64,000 bases of DNA, from assembly GCA_937888595.1 (NCBI GenBank), contig CALARK010000022.1:434001-498000 (forward strand). The letters are read 5' to 3'. The notes below the pieces were generated by a model, which saw nothing but the letters and a program-made list of their open reading frames with translations, searched no databases and was not told the origin of the DNA. This DNA comes from an uncultured Sterolibacteriaceae bacterium. Lineage in GTDB: Bacteria; Pseudomonadota; Gammaproteobacteria; Burkholderiales; Rhodocyclaceae. Shown here in pieces: positions 53,848 to 63,637 of the stretch; position 1 is the stretch's first letter; every line of letters starts with the position of its first letter. Made by a program: the position numbers and the translations under genes.

Positions 53848-56187
53848 ATGTCCTACCTATTGCTTTCGCTACTCGCGCTGGCCGCAGCGCTCCTGTTGAT
53901 CCGGCCGCTGCGCCGCAACCTGCTGACGCGGCCGGTCTTCGCTGCCTATCGCAAGGTGCTGCCGCAGATGTCCGATACCGAACGCGAGGCCCTCGAGGCC
54001 GGCACCGTCTGGTGGGAGGGCGAGCTGTTTCGCGGCGATCCCGACTGGCGCAAACTGCAGGCCTATCCGGTGCCGCAACTGACTGCCGAAGAGCAATCCT
54101 TCCTCGACAATGAAGTGGCCGAGGCCTGCCGTCTCGTCGACGACTGGCAGGTAACGCACGAACTGCAGGATCTGTCGGCCGAAACCTGGCGCTACATCAA
54201 GGAGAAAGGCTTCCTCGGCATGATCATCCCGAAGCGCTACGGCGGCCTGGAGTTTTCCGCCTACGCGCATTCGCAGGTGGTGACCCGGCTGTCGACGCGC
54301 AGTTCGGCGCTGGCCGTTTCGGTGATGGTGCCGAATTCGCTCGGTCCGGCGGAACTGCTGCTGCACTACGGCACCGAGGAGCAGAAGAACCGCTACCTGC
54401 CGCGCCTCGCGAAGGGCATCGAGATCCCGGCCTTCGCGCTGACCAGCCCGTGGGCTGGCTCCGACGCGGCGGCGATTCCCGACGCCGGCGTCGTCTGCAA
54501 GGGCATGTGGCAGGGGCGCGAGGTGATCGGCATGCGCGTCACCTGGGACAAGCGTTACATCACGCTGGCGCCGCTATGCACTCTCCTCGGCCTCGCGTTC
54601 CGCCTGTTCGACCCGGACGGCCTGCTGGGAGACAAAAAAGATATCGGCATCACCTGTGCGCTGGTGCCCTACGACCATCCGGGTGTCGATACCGGCCGCC
54701 GCCATTTCCCGCTCAACGCGATGTTCATGAACGGCCCGACGCGCGGCAAGGACGTCTTCATGCCGCTTGACTTCATCATCGGCGGCCCGGCGATGGCGGG
54801 CCAGGGCTGGCGCATGCTGATGGAGTGCCTCGCGGCCGGCCGTTCGATCTCGCTGCCCTCGTCGAACACCGGCATGGCGCAGATGACCACCCGCGCCGTC
54901 GGCGGCTACGCCCGCGTGCGCAGCCAGTTCAACCTCGCGGTCGGTCGCTTCGAGGGCGTCGAGGAGGCGCTGACGCGCATCGGCGCCTGGACCTACCTGA
55001 TGGACGCGACGCGCAAGATGACGGCCGGCGCCGTCGACCTCGGCGAGAAGCCGTCGGTCGTCTCCGCGATCGCCAAGTACCACGTCACAGAGCGCGCCCG
55101 CCAGGTGGTGAACGACGGCATGGACGTGATCGGCGGCAAGGGCATCTGCCTCGGCCCGTCGAACTTCCTCGGCCGTGCCTACCAGCAGGTGCCGATCGGC
55201 ATCACGGTGGAGGGGGCCAACATCCTGACGCGCTCGCTGATCGTCTTCGGCCAGGGGGCGATCCGTTGCCACCCCTACCTGCTCGCCGAGATGAAGGCGG
55301 CGCATGAAGACGATCCGGCACGCGGGCTGACGGCCTTCGACCGGGCGCTGTGGGGCCACATCGGCTTCACGATCAGGAACGGCTTCCGCGCGCTCTGGCT
55401 CGGCATGACCGGCTCGCATTTCGTCAATGTCACTGCTGACGTCGCGCCGGAAATGAAGCGCTATTACCAGCAACTGACGCGTTTCTCGGCCGCTTTCGCC
55501 TTCCTGTCCGACATCTCTCTGCTCGTCATGGGCGGCAGCATGAAGCGGCGCGAGAAGCTGTCGGCCCGACTCGGCGACATCCTCGCCCAGATGTACCTGA
55601 TGTCGGCGACGCTCAAGCGCTACGAAGCGGAAGGCCGCCAGCAGGCCGACGCGCCACTGGCGCACTGGGCGATCTGGGATGCGATGTACCAGGCGCAGCA
55701 GGCCTTCGACGGCGTCATCGCCAACTTCCCGAACCGCTTCATCGGCGCCTTCCTGCACCGGAGCATCTTCCCCTGGGGACACCCTTACGTCGTGCCGTCC
55801 GACGCGCTCGGCCACCAGGTGGCGAAAACGCTCATCGAGCCCTCGGCGACCCGCGACCGCCTGACCGCCGAATGCTTCATCGAGCGCGACGAGGCGGACC
55901 CGGTCGGCGCCATCGAACTGGCGCTGGCGGCGACGCTGGCGGCCGAACCGGTCGAGGCGAAGATTCGCGCCGCCGACAAGGCAGGCCGCTTCGACGGCAA
56001 TCCGCGCGCCAACGTGCGCGACATCGCGACGGTCGCCGCGGAGCTCGGCATCATCACGCCGGCCGAGCACGAGACGATGAAGCGTCGCAACCATCTGCGC
56101 GACATCGTCGTGCGCGTCGACGACTTCCCCTTCGACTACGGCATCGCGACGGCGAACCAGCCCGCCGAGTGCCGTCTGGCGGCGTGA
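53848..56187 (+). CDS. fadE: Acyl-CoA dehydrogenase, FadE type
   Basis: 779 aa from the ATG at 53848 after GAGGAGA. The long FadE form, with an N-terminal membrane segment (LLLSLLALAAALLLIRPL). First step of beta-oxidation. FAD and substrate-domain motifs: GFLGMIIPKRYGGLEFSAYA, IPAFALTSPWAGSDAAAIPD, and GMDVIGGKGICLGPSNFLGR near residue 425, followed by the C-terminal DUF1974 extension. Opens the catabolic operon. Confidence 0.95.
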   Translation: MSYLLLSLLALAAALLLIRPLRRNLLTRPVFAAYRKVLPQMSDTEREALEAGTVWWEGELFRGDPDWRKLQAYPVPQLTAEEQSFLDNEVAEACRLVDDWQVTHELQDLSAETWRYIKEKGFLGMIIPKRYGGLEFSAYAHSQVVTRLSTRSSALAVSVMVPNSLGPAELLLHYGTEEQKNRYLPRLAKGIEIPAFALTSPWAGSDAAAIPDAGVVCKGMWQGREVIGMRVTWDKRYITLAPLCTLLGLAFRLFDPDGLLGDKKDIGITCALVPYDHPGVDTGRRHFPLNAMFMNGPTRGKDVFMPLDFIIGGPAMAGQGWRMLMECLAAGRSISLPSSNTGMAQMTTRAVGGYARVRSQFNLAVGRFEGVEEALTRIGAWTYLMDATRKMTAGAVDLGEKPSVVSAIAKYHVTERARQVVNDGMDVIGGKGICLGPSNFLGRAYQQVPIGITVEGANILTRSLIVFGQGAIRCHPYLLAEMKAAHEDDPARGLTAFDRALWGHIGFTIRNGFRALWLGMTGSHFVNVTADVAPEMKRYYQQLTRFSAAFAFLSDISLLVMGGSMKRREKLSARLGDILAQMYLMSATLKRYEAEGRQQADAPLAHWAIWDAMYQAQQAFDGVIANFPNRFIGAFLHRSIFPWGHPYVVPSDALGHQVAKTLIEPSATRDRLTAECFIERDEADPVGAIELALAATLAAEPVEAKIRAADKAGRFDGNPRANVRDIATVAAELGIITPAEHETMKRRNHLRDIVVRVDDFPFDYGIATANQPAECRLAA

Positions 56188-56189
56188 GC

Positions 56190-57473
56190 ATGAACACACC
56201 GATTTACATCATCGACGGGGCTCGCACTCCGTTCCTCAAGGCCCAGAAGGGACCGGGTCCCTTCGCCGCTTCCGACCTCGCGACGCAGGCCGGCCGGGCG
56301 TTGCTGCTGCGCCAGCCCTTCGAGCCGGCCGACCTCGACGAGGTCATCCTCGGCTGTGCCGCGCCTTCGCCGGACGAGACCAACATCGGCCGCATGGTCG
56401 CGCTGCGCCTCGGTTGCGGCCGCAAGGTGCCGGGCTGGACCGTGATGCGCAACTGCGCCTCCGGCATGCAGGCGATCGACTCGGCCATCGCCAACATCCA
56501 GTTGGGGCGGTCCAGCCTTGTCCTGGCCGGCGGTGTCGATGCGTTGTCGCGGGCGCCACTGTTGTATCCCGATGCGATGGTGCGCTGGTTCGCCGGCATG
56601 ATGCAGATGCGCACACTGGGCCAGAAGGCGCGACACTTCCTCAAGCTACGCCCGGCCGCACTGCTGTCGCCGGTGATCGGCCTGATGAAGGGACTGACCG
56701 ACCCGGTGGTCGGCCTGCTGATGGGCCAGACCGCCGAGAACCTCGCCTGGAAGTTCGGCATTACGCGGCGGGAAATGGACGCGTTCGCCGTGCGCAGCCA
56801 CCAGCGGGCGATGGCGGGACGCACCGCCGGGCATTTCGACGAGATCGTGCCGGTGGTCGATGCCGGCGGCAAGATCCATGCCGAGGACGACGGTGTGCGG
56901 CCGGATGCGTCGATGGAAGGTATGGCCAAGCCGAAGCCTTTCTTCGACAGGAAGTACGGCAACATTACCGCGGCCAACAGTTCGCAGATCACCGACGGCG
57001 CGGCCTGGGTGCTGCTCGCCTCGGAGGCCGCGGTGGCGAAGTGGAACCTCAAGCCGATCGGCCGCATCGTGGATAGCCAGTGGGCCGGCCTCGATCCGGC
57101 GCAGATGGGCCTCGGCCCCGTGCATGCGACGACGCCGATCCTGCAGCGCCATGGCCTGCAATTGCCCGACATCGACTACTGGGAACTCAACGAGGCGTTT
57201 GCCGCGCAGGTGCTCGGCTGCCTCGCAGCCTGGCAATCGGACGACTACTGCCGCGAGGAACTGGGCCTGCCGGGCGCGCTCGGCACGATCGACGAAAGTC
57301 GGCTCAACGTGGACGGCGGTGCGGTGGCCATCGGCCATCCGGTCGGTGCCTCGGGCACGCGCATCGTGCTGCACCTGCTCGATGTCCTGCGCCGGAATGG
57401 GGCGAAACGCGGCATCGCGACGATCTGCATCGGCGGCGGCCTCGGCGGCGCGATGCTGGTGGAGGCGCTATGA
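56190..57473 (+). CDS. Acetyl-CoA C-acyltransferase (FadI-like thiolase)
   Basis: 427 aa from the ATG at 56190, 3 bases after the fadE stop. Last step of beta-oxidation. Nucleophile C89 in MRNCASGMQAIDS, the acid-base His in IGHPVGASGTRI and a C-terminal Cys in ATICIGGGLGGAM; NEAFAAQ precedes. Longer than the 61827 thiolase and closer to FadI. Overlaps the next gene by ATGA. Confidence 0.94.
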   Translation: MNTPIYIIDGARTPFLKAQKGPGPFAASDLATQAGRALLLRQPFEPADLDEVILGCAAPSPDETNIGRMVALRLGCGRKVPGWTVMRNCASGMQAIDSAIANIQLGRSSLVLAGGVDALSRAPLLYPDAMVRWFAGMMQMRTLGQKARHFLKLRPAALLSPVIGLMKGLTDPVVGLLMGQTAENLAWKFGITRREMDAFAVRSHQRAMAGRTAGHFDEIVPVVDAGGKIHAEDDGVRPDASMEGMAKPKPFFDRKYGNITAANSSQITDGAAWVLLASEAAVAKWNLKPIGRIVDSQWAGLDPAQMGLGPVHATTPILQRHGLQLPDIDYWELNEAFAAQVLGCLAAWQSDDYCREELGLPGALGTIDESRLNVDGGAVAIGHPVGASGTRIVLHLLDVLRRNGAKRGIATICIGGGLGGAMLVEAL

Positions 57474-59419
57474 AACCGTTGAAGAATTGGCAACTGCAAC
57501 GGGATGCGGATGGCGTGGCGTGGGCGATTCTCGATCGTCCCGGCGAGGCCGCAAACGCACTGTCCGCCGAAGTGATGGCCGAGCTCGGCGAACTGCTCGA
57601 CCAGTGCGATCGCGAGCCGCCCAGGGGATTGATCTTCCGCTCGGCCAAAACGGCGGGCTTCATCGCCGGTGCCGACATCACCGAGTTTTCGCTGCTCGAC
57701 AGCGAGGCGCAGAGCCGGGCCCTCGTGGCCCGCGGCTGGGACCTGTTCAACCGGCTGGTCGCCGTGCGTTACCCGACGCTGGCGCTGGTGCGCGGCCACT
57801 GCCTCGGTGGCGGGCTGGAACTGGCACTGGCCTGCCGGTACTTGCTGGTGGTGGATGAACCGGCTACCAAGCTGGGCTTGCCGGAAGTGATGCTGGGCAT
57901 CTTCCCCGGCTGGGGCGGCATGCTGCGATTGCCGCAGCGCATCGGCCCGGCCGCCGCGCTCGACCTGATGCTGACGGGCAAGACGCTGGACGCGAAGCGG
58001 GCGAAGCGCATGGGCCTCGCCGACGACTGCGTGCCGCCGCGCATCATGATGCCGGCGGCGAAACAGCTGCTGCTGTCCGGCCAGCCGCGCCGTTCGTTGC
58101 CGCTGCTGCAGAAGCTGCTCAACGGTCCGCTCAGGTCCGTCGTCGCCAACGGCGCCCGCAAGCAAGTGGCGAAGAAGGCGCGGCCCGAGCACTATCCGGC
58201 GCCCTACGCGATCATCGATCTCTGGCAAAAGCACAATGGCAACGCGCTGGCCGCGCCGGAGATCATCGACCGGATCGTGCGCTCGCCGACGGCGAAGAAC
58301 CTCGTGCGCGTTTTTTTCCTGCAGGAGCGGCTGAAGGGATTTGGAAAAGAAAAGTCGGCGTCGGCAATACGGCGCGTGCATGTGATCGGTGCCGGCGTGA
58401 TGGGCGGCGACGTCGCGGCGTGGTGCGCATTGCGCGGCATGACGGTGACCTTGCAGGACCAGAGCGTCGAGCGCATCGCGCCGGCGCTGGCGCGGGCCCG
58501 CACGCTGTTCGAGAAGCGGCTGCGCGATCCACTCAAGGTACGCGATGCCTGCGACCGGCTGATTCCCGATGTGGCGGGCGACGGCGTAGCCCATGCCGAC
58601 GTGGTGATCGAGGCGATCTTCGAGAACGTCGAGGCCAAGCACGCGCTGTTCCGTGCCATGGAACCGAAGCTCAAGCCGCATGCGGTGCTGGCCACCAATA
58701 CGTCGAGCCTGCGCATCGAGGACCTGCGCACCGTGCTGGCAAAGCCCGAGCGGCTGGTCGGCATCCACTTCTTCAATCCCGTGGCGATGATGCCGCTGGT
58801 CGAGGTGGTGGCAGCTGAAGGGGGCGACACCGGGGCCGTGCAGGCAGCCTGCGCGTTCGTGAAGCAGATCGACAAGCTGCCGCTGCCGGTGAAATCGGCC
58901 CCGGGCTTCCTCGTCAATGCGGTGCTGGCGCCTTACATGCTTGCCGCCATGCGCGCCGTCGATGAAGGCATCGCGCCTGCCGCGGTCGATGAAGCGATGC
59001 TGGCCTTCGGCATGCCGATGGGGCCGATCGAACTGGCCGATACCGTCGGGCTAGACATCGCCATGGCGGCCGGGAAGCAACTGGCCGGCGGGGCCGAACC
59101 GCCGCGTTGCCTGCTCGGGAAGGTCGAGGGCGGGAAACTCGGCAAGAAATCCGGCGAGGGCTTCTATCGATGGCTGGATGGCAAACCGCAAAAAGTCGGC
59201 GCCGGCGGGACGGTGCAAAATGCCGCAGATGAGGGATTGGCCGAGCGTCTCGCCGCGCCGCTGATCGAGGCCGCGCAGCGACTGGTGGATGAGGGTATCG
59301 TGGCGGATGCCGATCTGGCCGACGCCGGCGTGATTTTCGGTACCGGCTTCGCCCCCTTCACCGGCGGGCCGCTGAATTATTCGCAGAACAAGGAAAACAA
59401 GGAAAGGAGAAACGCTTGA
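57470..59419 (+). CDS. FadB/FadJ-like hydratase + 3-hydroxyacyl-CoA dehydrogenase
   Basis: 649 aa. The N-terminal crotonase domain has GFIAGADITEF, CLGGGLELALACRY and GLPEVMLGIFPGWGG with both catalytic Glu. The NAD-binding dehydrogenase starts at VHVIGAGVMGGDVAAW near residue 303, with VGIHFFNPVAMMPLVE (catalytic His) and a C-terminal domain. The order is hydratase then dehydrogenase, as in FadB/FadJ. Dispersed-repeat matches lie in the linker between domains (58351) and near the C terminus (59192, KVGAGGTV). Shares TTGA with the next gene. Confidence 0.94.
   Translation: MKPLKNWQLQRDADGVAWAILDRPGEAANALSAEVMAELGELLDQCDREPPRGLIFRSAKTAGFIAGADITEFSLLDSEAQSRALVARGWDLFNRLVAVRYPTLALVRGHCLGGGLELALACRYLLVVDEPATKLGLPEVMLGIFPGWGGMLRLPQRIGPAAALDLMLTGKTLDAKRAKRMGLADDCVPPRIMMPAAKQLLLSGQPRRSLPLLQKLLNGPLRSVVANGARKQVAKKARPEHYPAPYAIIDLWQKHNGNALAAPEIIDRIVRSPTAKNLVRVFFLQERLKGFGKEKSASAIRRVHVIGAGVMGGDVAAWCALRGMTVTLQDQSVERIAPALARARTLFEKRLRDPLKVRDACDRLIPDVAGDGVAHADVVIEAIFENVEAKHALFRAMEPKLKPHAVLATNTSSLRIEDLRTVLAKPERLVGIHFFNPVAMMPLVEVVAAEGGDTGAVQAACAFVKQIDKLPLPVKSAPGFLVNAVLAPYMLAAMRAVDEGIAPAAVDEAMLAFGMPMGPIELADTVGLDIAMAAGKQLAGGAEPPRCLLGKVEGGKLGKKSGEGFYRWLDGKPQKVGAGGTVQNAADEGLAERLAAPLIEAAQRLVDEGIVADADLADAGVIFGTGFAPFTGGPLNYSQNKENKERRNA
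58351..58372 (+). repeat. Degenerate dispersed repeat in the FadB-like linker
   Basis: AAAGTCGGCGTCGGCAATAC then GG; read as EKSASAIR at the junction of the two enzyme domains. Confidence 0.45.
59192..59213 (+). repeat. Dispersed 22-bp repeat, 3' copy in the first FadB-like gene
   Basis: Consensus copy read as QKVGAGGTV, just after the GEGFYRW motif that normally ends a dehydrogenase domain. Confidence 0.75.
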
Positions 59420-61812
59420 ACAAGCTGATCGTGAGAAAGGCCGCCGTACTCGGTGCCGGCGTGATGGGGGCGCAGATCGCCGCCCATCTCGCGAACGCAG
59501 ACGTGCCGGTGGTGCTGTTCGACCTGCCGGCGCAGGAAGGCGACAAGAACGGCGTCGTGACGAAGTCGCTCGCGGCCCTGAAGAAACTCAGTCCCGCCCC
59601 GCTGGCATCCAAGAGCAAGCTGAAGTTCATCGATGCCGCGAACTACGAGGAGCACCTTCCGCTGTTGGCCGGCTGCGATCTCGTGATCGAGGCGATCGCC
59701 GAGCGCATGGACTGGAAGAACGACTTGTACGCGAAGATCGCGCCGCATCTGTCGCCTTCGGCCATCGTCGCCTCGAATACCTCGGGCCTGTCGATGAACG
59801 CGCTGGCGCGGGCCTTGCCCGAGGCATTGCGGCCGAATTTCTGCGGTATCCACTTCTTCAATCCGCCGCGCTACATGCATCTCGTCGAGATCATCGCGAC
59901 GCACGACACCGCGCCGGCGACGCTCGACACGCTGGAAACCTGGTTGACCTCGCGCCTCGGCAAGGGTGTGATCCGCGCGCTCGACACGCCGAACTTCGTG
60001 GCGAACCGCATCGGCGTGTTCTCCATCCTCGCGGTGATGCATCACACCGCCGCGTTCAAGCTCGGCTTCGACGAGGTCGACGCCCTGACCGGCCCGCAGA
60101 TCGGCCGGCCGAAGAGCGCCACCTACCGCACGGCGGATGTCGTCGGCCTCGACACGCTGGCCCACGTCGTCAAGACCATGCAGGACACGCTGCCCGGCGA
60201 TCCATGGCATGCGCATTTCAGGACGCCGGAGTGGCTTGCGGCGCTGATCGCGCAGGGTGCGCTCGGCCAGAAGACCAAGTGCGGCATCTTCCGCAAGCAG
60301 GGCAGGGAAATTCAGGTGCTCGACCCGGCGCTCAAGGACTATCGGGCGTCGACCGGCACGGTGGCAGACGAGGTCGCCGCCATCCTCAAGAACCGCAACC
60401 CGGCCGAGCGGTTCGCCGCCCTGCGGGCCTCGGCCCATCCGCAGGCGCAGTTCCTCTGGGCGATCTTCCGCGATGTGTTCCACTACTGCGCCGTGCAGCT
60501 CGAGCACATCGCCGACAACGCCCGCGACGTCGACTTCGCCATGCGCTGGGGCTTCGGCTGGGCGCAGGGCCCGTTCGAGACCTGGCAGGCGGCCGGCTGG
60601 CAGGCCATCGCGCAGGCGCTTGCCGCCGACATCGCCGCTGGCAAGGCGATGAGCGACGTGCCGCTGCCGGCCTGGGTCACCGATGGCCGCAGCGGCGTGC
60701 ATGCGCCGGAGGGTTCGTGGTCGGCGGCGAAGCAGGCCCATGTGCCGCGCTCGACACTGCCGGTCTACCAGCGCCAGTTGTTCCCCGAGCAAATAGTCGG
60801 CGCTGGCGGGACGGCACCTGAACAAGCGGGAGAAACGCTCTACCAGAACGAAGGCGTGCGCCTGTGGCGCCTGCCGGATATCGATGCCGGCATCGGCATC
60901 CTGTCCGTCACTTCGAAGAACCATACGCTGGGCAACGAGGTGCTCGACGGCATCCTCGCCGCGGTGAAGCAGGCCGAGGCGACGCTCGATGGCGTGGTGG
61001 TCTGGCATGCCGCGCCCTTCGCGCTCGGGGCCAACCTCAAGCAGGTCAGCGAGGCCTGCGCGGCCGGGCAGTTCGACCTGCTCGAACAGACGGTCGAGAA
61101 GTTCCAGCGCACCTCGCAGCTGCTCAAGTATGCGCAGGTGCCGGTCGTTGCGGCCGTGCAGGGCATGGCGCTCGGCGGCGGCTGCGAGTTCCTGATGCAT
61201 GCCGCGAAGCGCGTGATGGCGCTGGAAAGCTACGTCGGCCTTGTCGAGGCCGGCGTCGGGCTGATTCCGGCCGGCGGCGGCTGCAAGGAATTCGCCGTTC
61301 GTGCCGCCGAATGGGCCGCGCAATCGGCGACGCCGGGCGAGGTGTTCGACTTCCTGCAACCGGTATTCCAGACCATCGCGATGGCCAAGGTTGCCGGCAG
61401 CGCGCTGGAGGCGATCGACTTCGGCTTCGCGCGGCCGTCCGATACGGTGCTGTTCAACGCACACGAACTGTTGTGGGTCGCGATCCGGGAGGCGCGTGCG
61501 CTCGCCGATGCGGGCTATGCCCCGCCGCAGCCGGCGCGCGACGTCATCGTCGCCGGCCGCACCGGCATCGCGACGCTGGAGATGATGCTGGTCAACATGA
61601 AGGAGGGCGGCATGATCTCCGCGCACGACTATCGCGTCGCCAAGGCAGCCGCCATCGCCCTGTGCGGCGGCGAGGTCGAGGGCGGCAGCCGCGTCGACGA
61701 GGAATGGCTGATCACTGTCGAGCGCCGCCTGTTCGTCGAACTGCTGAAGACCCCCGAAACCCAGGCCCGGATCGCCCACACGATGGAAACCGGCAAGCCG
61801 CTGCGTAATTGA
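59416..61812 (+). CDS. FadN-like dehydrogenase + hydratase (reversed domain order)
   Basis: 798 aa, TTG start after AAAGGAG, overlapping the preceding stop. The dehydrogenase comes first: AAVLGAGVMGAQIAAHLANA at residues 9-28, ASNTSGLSMN, CGIHFFNPPRYMHLVEII. A middle segment leads to a C-terminal crotonase domain with AVQGMALGGGCEFLMHAAK and VEAGVGLIPAGGGC. This is the FadN order, opposite to its neighbour. The interdomain linker near residue 459 carries a dispersed repeat (VGAGGTA). Confidence 0.93.
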   Translation: MNKLIVRKAAVLGAGVMGAQIAAHLANADVPVVLFDLPAQEGDKNGVVTKSLAALKKLSPAPLASKSKLKFIDAANYEEHLPLLAGCDLVIEAIAERMDWKNDLYAKIAPHLSPSAIVASNTSGLSMNALARALPEALRPNFCGIHFFNPPRYMHLVEIIATHDTAPATLDTLETWLTSRLGKGVIRALDTPNFVANRIGVFSILAVMHHTAAFKLGFDEVDALTGPQIGRPKSATYRTADVVGLDTLAHVVKTMQDTLPGDPWHAHFRTPEWLAALIAQGALGQKTKCGIFRKQGREIQVLDPALKDYRASTGTVADEVAAILKNRNPAERFAALRASAHPQAQFLWAIFRDVFHYCAVQLEHIADNARDVDFAMRWGFGWAQGPFETWQAAGWQAIAQALAADIAAGKAMSDVPLPAWVTDGRSGVHAPEGSWSAAKQAHVPRSTLPVYQRQLFPEQIVGAGGTAPEQAGETLYQNEGVRLWRLPDIDAGIGILSVTSKNHTLGNEVLDGILAAVKQAEATLDGVVVWHAAPFALGANLKQVSEACAAGQFDLLEQTVEKFQRTSQLLKYAQVPVVAAVQGMALGGGCEFLMHAAKRVMALESYVGLVEAGVGLIPAGGGCKEFAVRAAEWAAQSATPGEVFDFLQPVFQTIAMAKVAGSALEAIDFGFARPSDTVLFNAHELLWVAIREARALADAGYAPPQPARDVIVAGRTGIATLEMMLVNMKEGGMISAHDYRVAKAAAIALCGGEVEGGSRVDEEWLITVERRLFVELLKTPETQARIAHTMETGKPLRN
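60793..60814 (+). repeat. Dispersed 22-bp repeat in the second FadB-like gene
   Basis: ATAGTCGGCGCTGGCGGG then ACGG, one base from consensus; it sits in the dehydrogenase-hydratase linker. Confidence 0.75.
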
Positions 61813-61826
61813 GGCAGGAGAACACC

Positions 61827-63026
61827 ATGAGCAAACAAATCCAGGACGCCTACATCGTCGCCGCGACGCGCCTGCCCGTCGCCAAGAAGAACGGCATGTT
61901 CCGCCACGTGCGGCCCGACGACATGCTGGCCCACGCCATCCGGGCGGTGCTCGCCCAGGCGCCGGGCCTCGATCCGGCGCGCATCGGCGACGTCATCGTC
62001 GGCTGCGCGATGCCGGAAGCCGAGCAGGGCATGAACGTCGCACGCATCGGCCTGCTGCTGGCCGGGCTGCCGATCACGGTGCCGGGCATGACCATCAACC
62101 GCTTCTGCTCCTCGGGCGTGCAGGCGGTGGCCGACGCCGCCTGCCAGATCCGGCTGGGCCTCGCCGACGTGATGATCGCCGGCGGCACGGAGTCGATGAC
62201 CATCATGCCGCAGATCATGGGCAACAAGATGGCGATGAACCCGGCGATCTTCGAGAAGGAGGAGAACCTCGGCATCGCCTACGGCATGGGACTGACGGCC
62301 GAGAAGGTGGCCGCACAGTGGAAGATATCGCGCGAGGCGCAGGATGCCTTCGCCGTCGAGTCGCACCGTCGCGCCACGGCGGCGATCGCTGCCGGACACT
62401 TCAAGGCGGAGACGACGCCCTACCTCGTCCGCGAACATCTGCCCGACCTGAAGACCGGCGAGGTGCGCATCAGGGAACGCACAGTCGACACCGATGAGGG
62501 GCCGCGGCCGGATTCGAGCCTCGAGAAGCTGGCGAAGCTCCGGCCGGTGTTCCATGCGAAGGGTTCGGTCACGGCGGGCAATTCCTCGCAGATGTCGGAC
62601 GGTGCGGCGGCCGTACTGCTGATGTCGGAGAAGGCGCTCAAGGAATACGGCCTGACGCCGCTGGCCCGCTTCGCCGGCTACGCCGTTGGCGGCGTGGCGC
62701 CCGAGATCATGGGCATCGGCCCGGTGGCGGCGATCCCGCGCGTGCTGGAACAGACCGGCCTGAAGCAGGACGACCTCGACTGGATCGAACTCAACGAAGC
62801 CTTCGCCGCACAGTCGCTGGCGGTGGTCCAGGAGCTGGGCCTCGATCCGGCGAAGGTCAACCCGCTCGGCGGGGCGATTGCGCTCGGCCACCCGCTCGGC
62901 GCGACCGGGGCGATCCGCACGGCGACAGTGGTGCACGGGCTGCGCCGCACCGGTGGCAAATACGGTATGGTGACGATGTGCATCGGTACCGGGATGGGTG
63001 CCGCCGGAATCTTCGAGCGGGTCTGA
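61827..63026 (+). CDS. fadA: Acetyl-CoA acyltransferase (FadA-like thiolase)
   Basis: 399 aa from the ATG at 61827 after GGCAGGAG. Nucleophile C94 in TINRFCSSGVQAVAD, NEAFAAQ, IALGHPLGATGAIRT and CIGTGMGAAGIF. A second thiolase in the same operon, probably pairing with the FadN-like protein. Confidence 0.94.
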   Translation: MSKQIQDAYIVAATRLPVAKKNGMFRHVRPDDMLAHAIRAVLAQAPGLDPARIGDVIVGCAMPEAEQGMNVARIGLLLAGLPITVPGMTINRFCSSGVQAVADAACQIRLGLADVMIAGGTESMTIMPQIMGNKMAMNPAIFEKEENLGIAYGMGLTAEKVAAQWKISREAQDAFAVESHRRATAAIAAGHFKAETTPYLVREHLPDLKTGEVRIRERTVDTDEGPRPDSSLEKLAKLRPVFHAKGSVTAGNSSQMSDGAAAVLLMSEKALKEYGLTPLARFAGYAVGGVAPEIMGIGPVAAIPRVLEQTGLKQDDLDWIELNEAFAAQSLAVVQELGLDPAKVNPLGGAIALGHPLGATGAIRTATVVHGLRRTGGKYGMVTMCIGTGMGAAGIFERV

Positions 63027-63041
63027 CGGGAGGAGGGGAAC

Positions 63042-63617
63042 ATGAAGCTGTCGCGTTTCATGCGCAGTGCTGCGCTGCTGGCCGCCCTAGCGGCTGCGCC
63101 GGGCCTGCAGGCGGCCGATGTGGCCGGCATCAAGCTGGACGACAAGGTGCAGGTCGCGGGTCGGGAACTCGTGCTGAACGGTGCCGGCCTGCGCACCAAG
63201 TTCGTCTTCAAGGTCTATGTCGGCGCGCTGTATGTCGCCGACAAGGCGACGACTCCGGCAGGGATCTACGACAGCCCGGCGCCCCGCCGCATGCTCATGC
63301 GCATGATGCGCGACATGGATGCCGAATCCCTCTACAAGGCGCTCGACGAAGGCCTGCGCAACAACCTCGCCGAGGCGGAACTCGCCGGACTCAAGGCGCA
63401 GATCGACCAGCTCGGCGCCCTCATGAAAGGCATCGGTGCGGTGAAGGAGGGTGACAGCATCGCCATCGACTTCGATAGCCAGGGCATCGGCGTCGGCGTC
63501 AATGGCCGGGCGCAGGGCCGGGTCGAGGGGGCATCCTTCGGCCGGGCGCTGTTGCGCGTCTGGCTCGGCGACCAGCCCGCCGATGCCGACTTGAAAAGGA
63601 ATCTGTTGGGCGGCTGA
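63042..63617 (+). CDS. Chalcone-isomerase-like periplasmic protein
   Basis: 191 aa with a clean signal peptide ([17 protein letters not shown], then AD). The mature part resembles CHI-like/DUF domains: [31 protein letters not shown], and the C-terminal [26 protein letters not shown]. Such fatty-acid-binding-like folds are often found with fatty-acid genes. A carrier or binding role is inference. Confidence 0.85.
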   Translation: MKLSRFMRSAALLAALAAAPGLQAADVAGIKLDDKVQVAGRELVLNGAGLRTKFVFKVYVGALYVADKATTPAGIYDSPAPRRMLMRMMRDMDAESLYKALDEGLRNNLAEAELAGLKAQIDQLGALMKGIGAVKEGDSIAIDFDSQGIGVGVNGRAQGRVEGASFGRALLRVWLGDQPADADLKRNLLGG

Positions 63618-63637
63618 AAAATAAAACAGGAGGAGGC

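Noticed and set aside
63577..63597. Another dispersed-repeat copy at the end of the chalcone-isomerase-like gene
   Set aside because: CAGCCCGCCGATGCCGACTT departs from the consensus at several core positions and lacks the T run.
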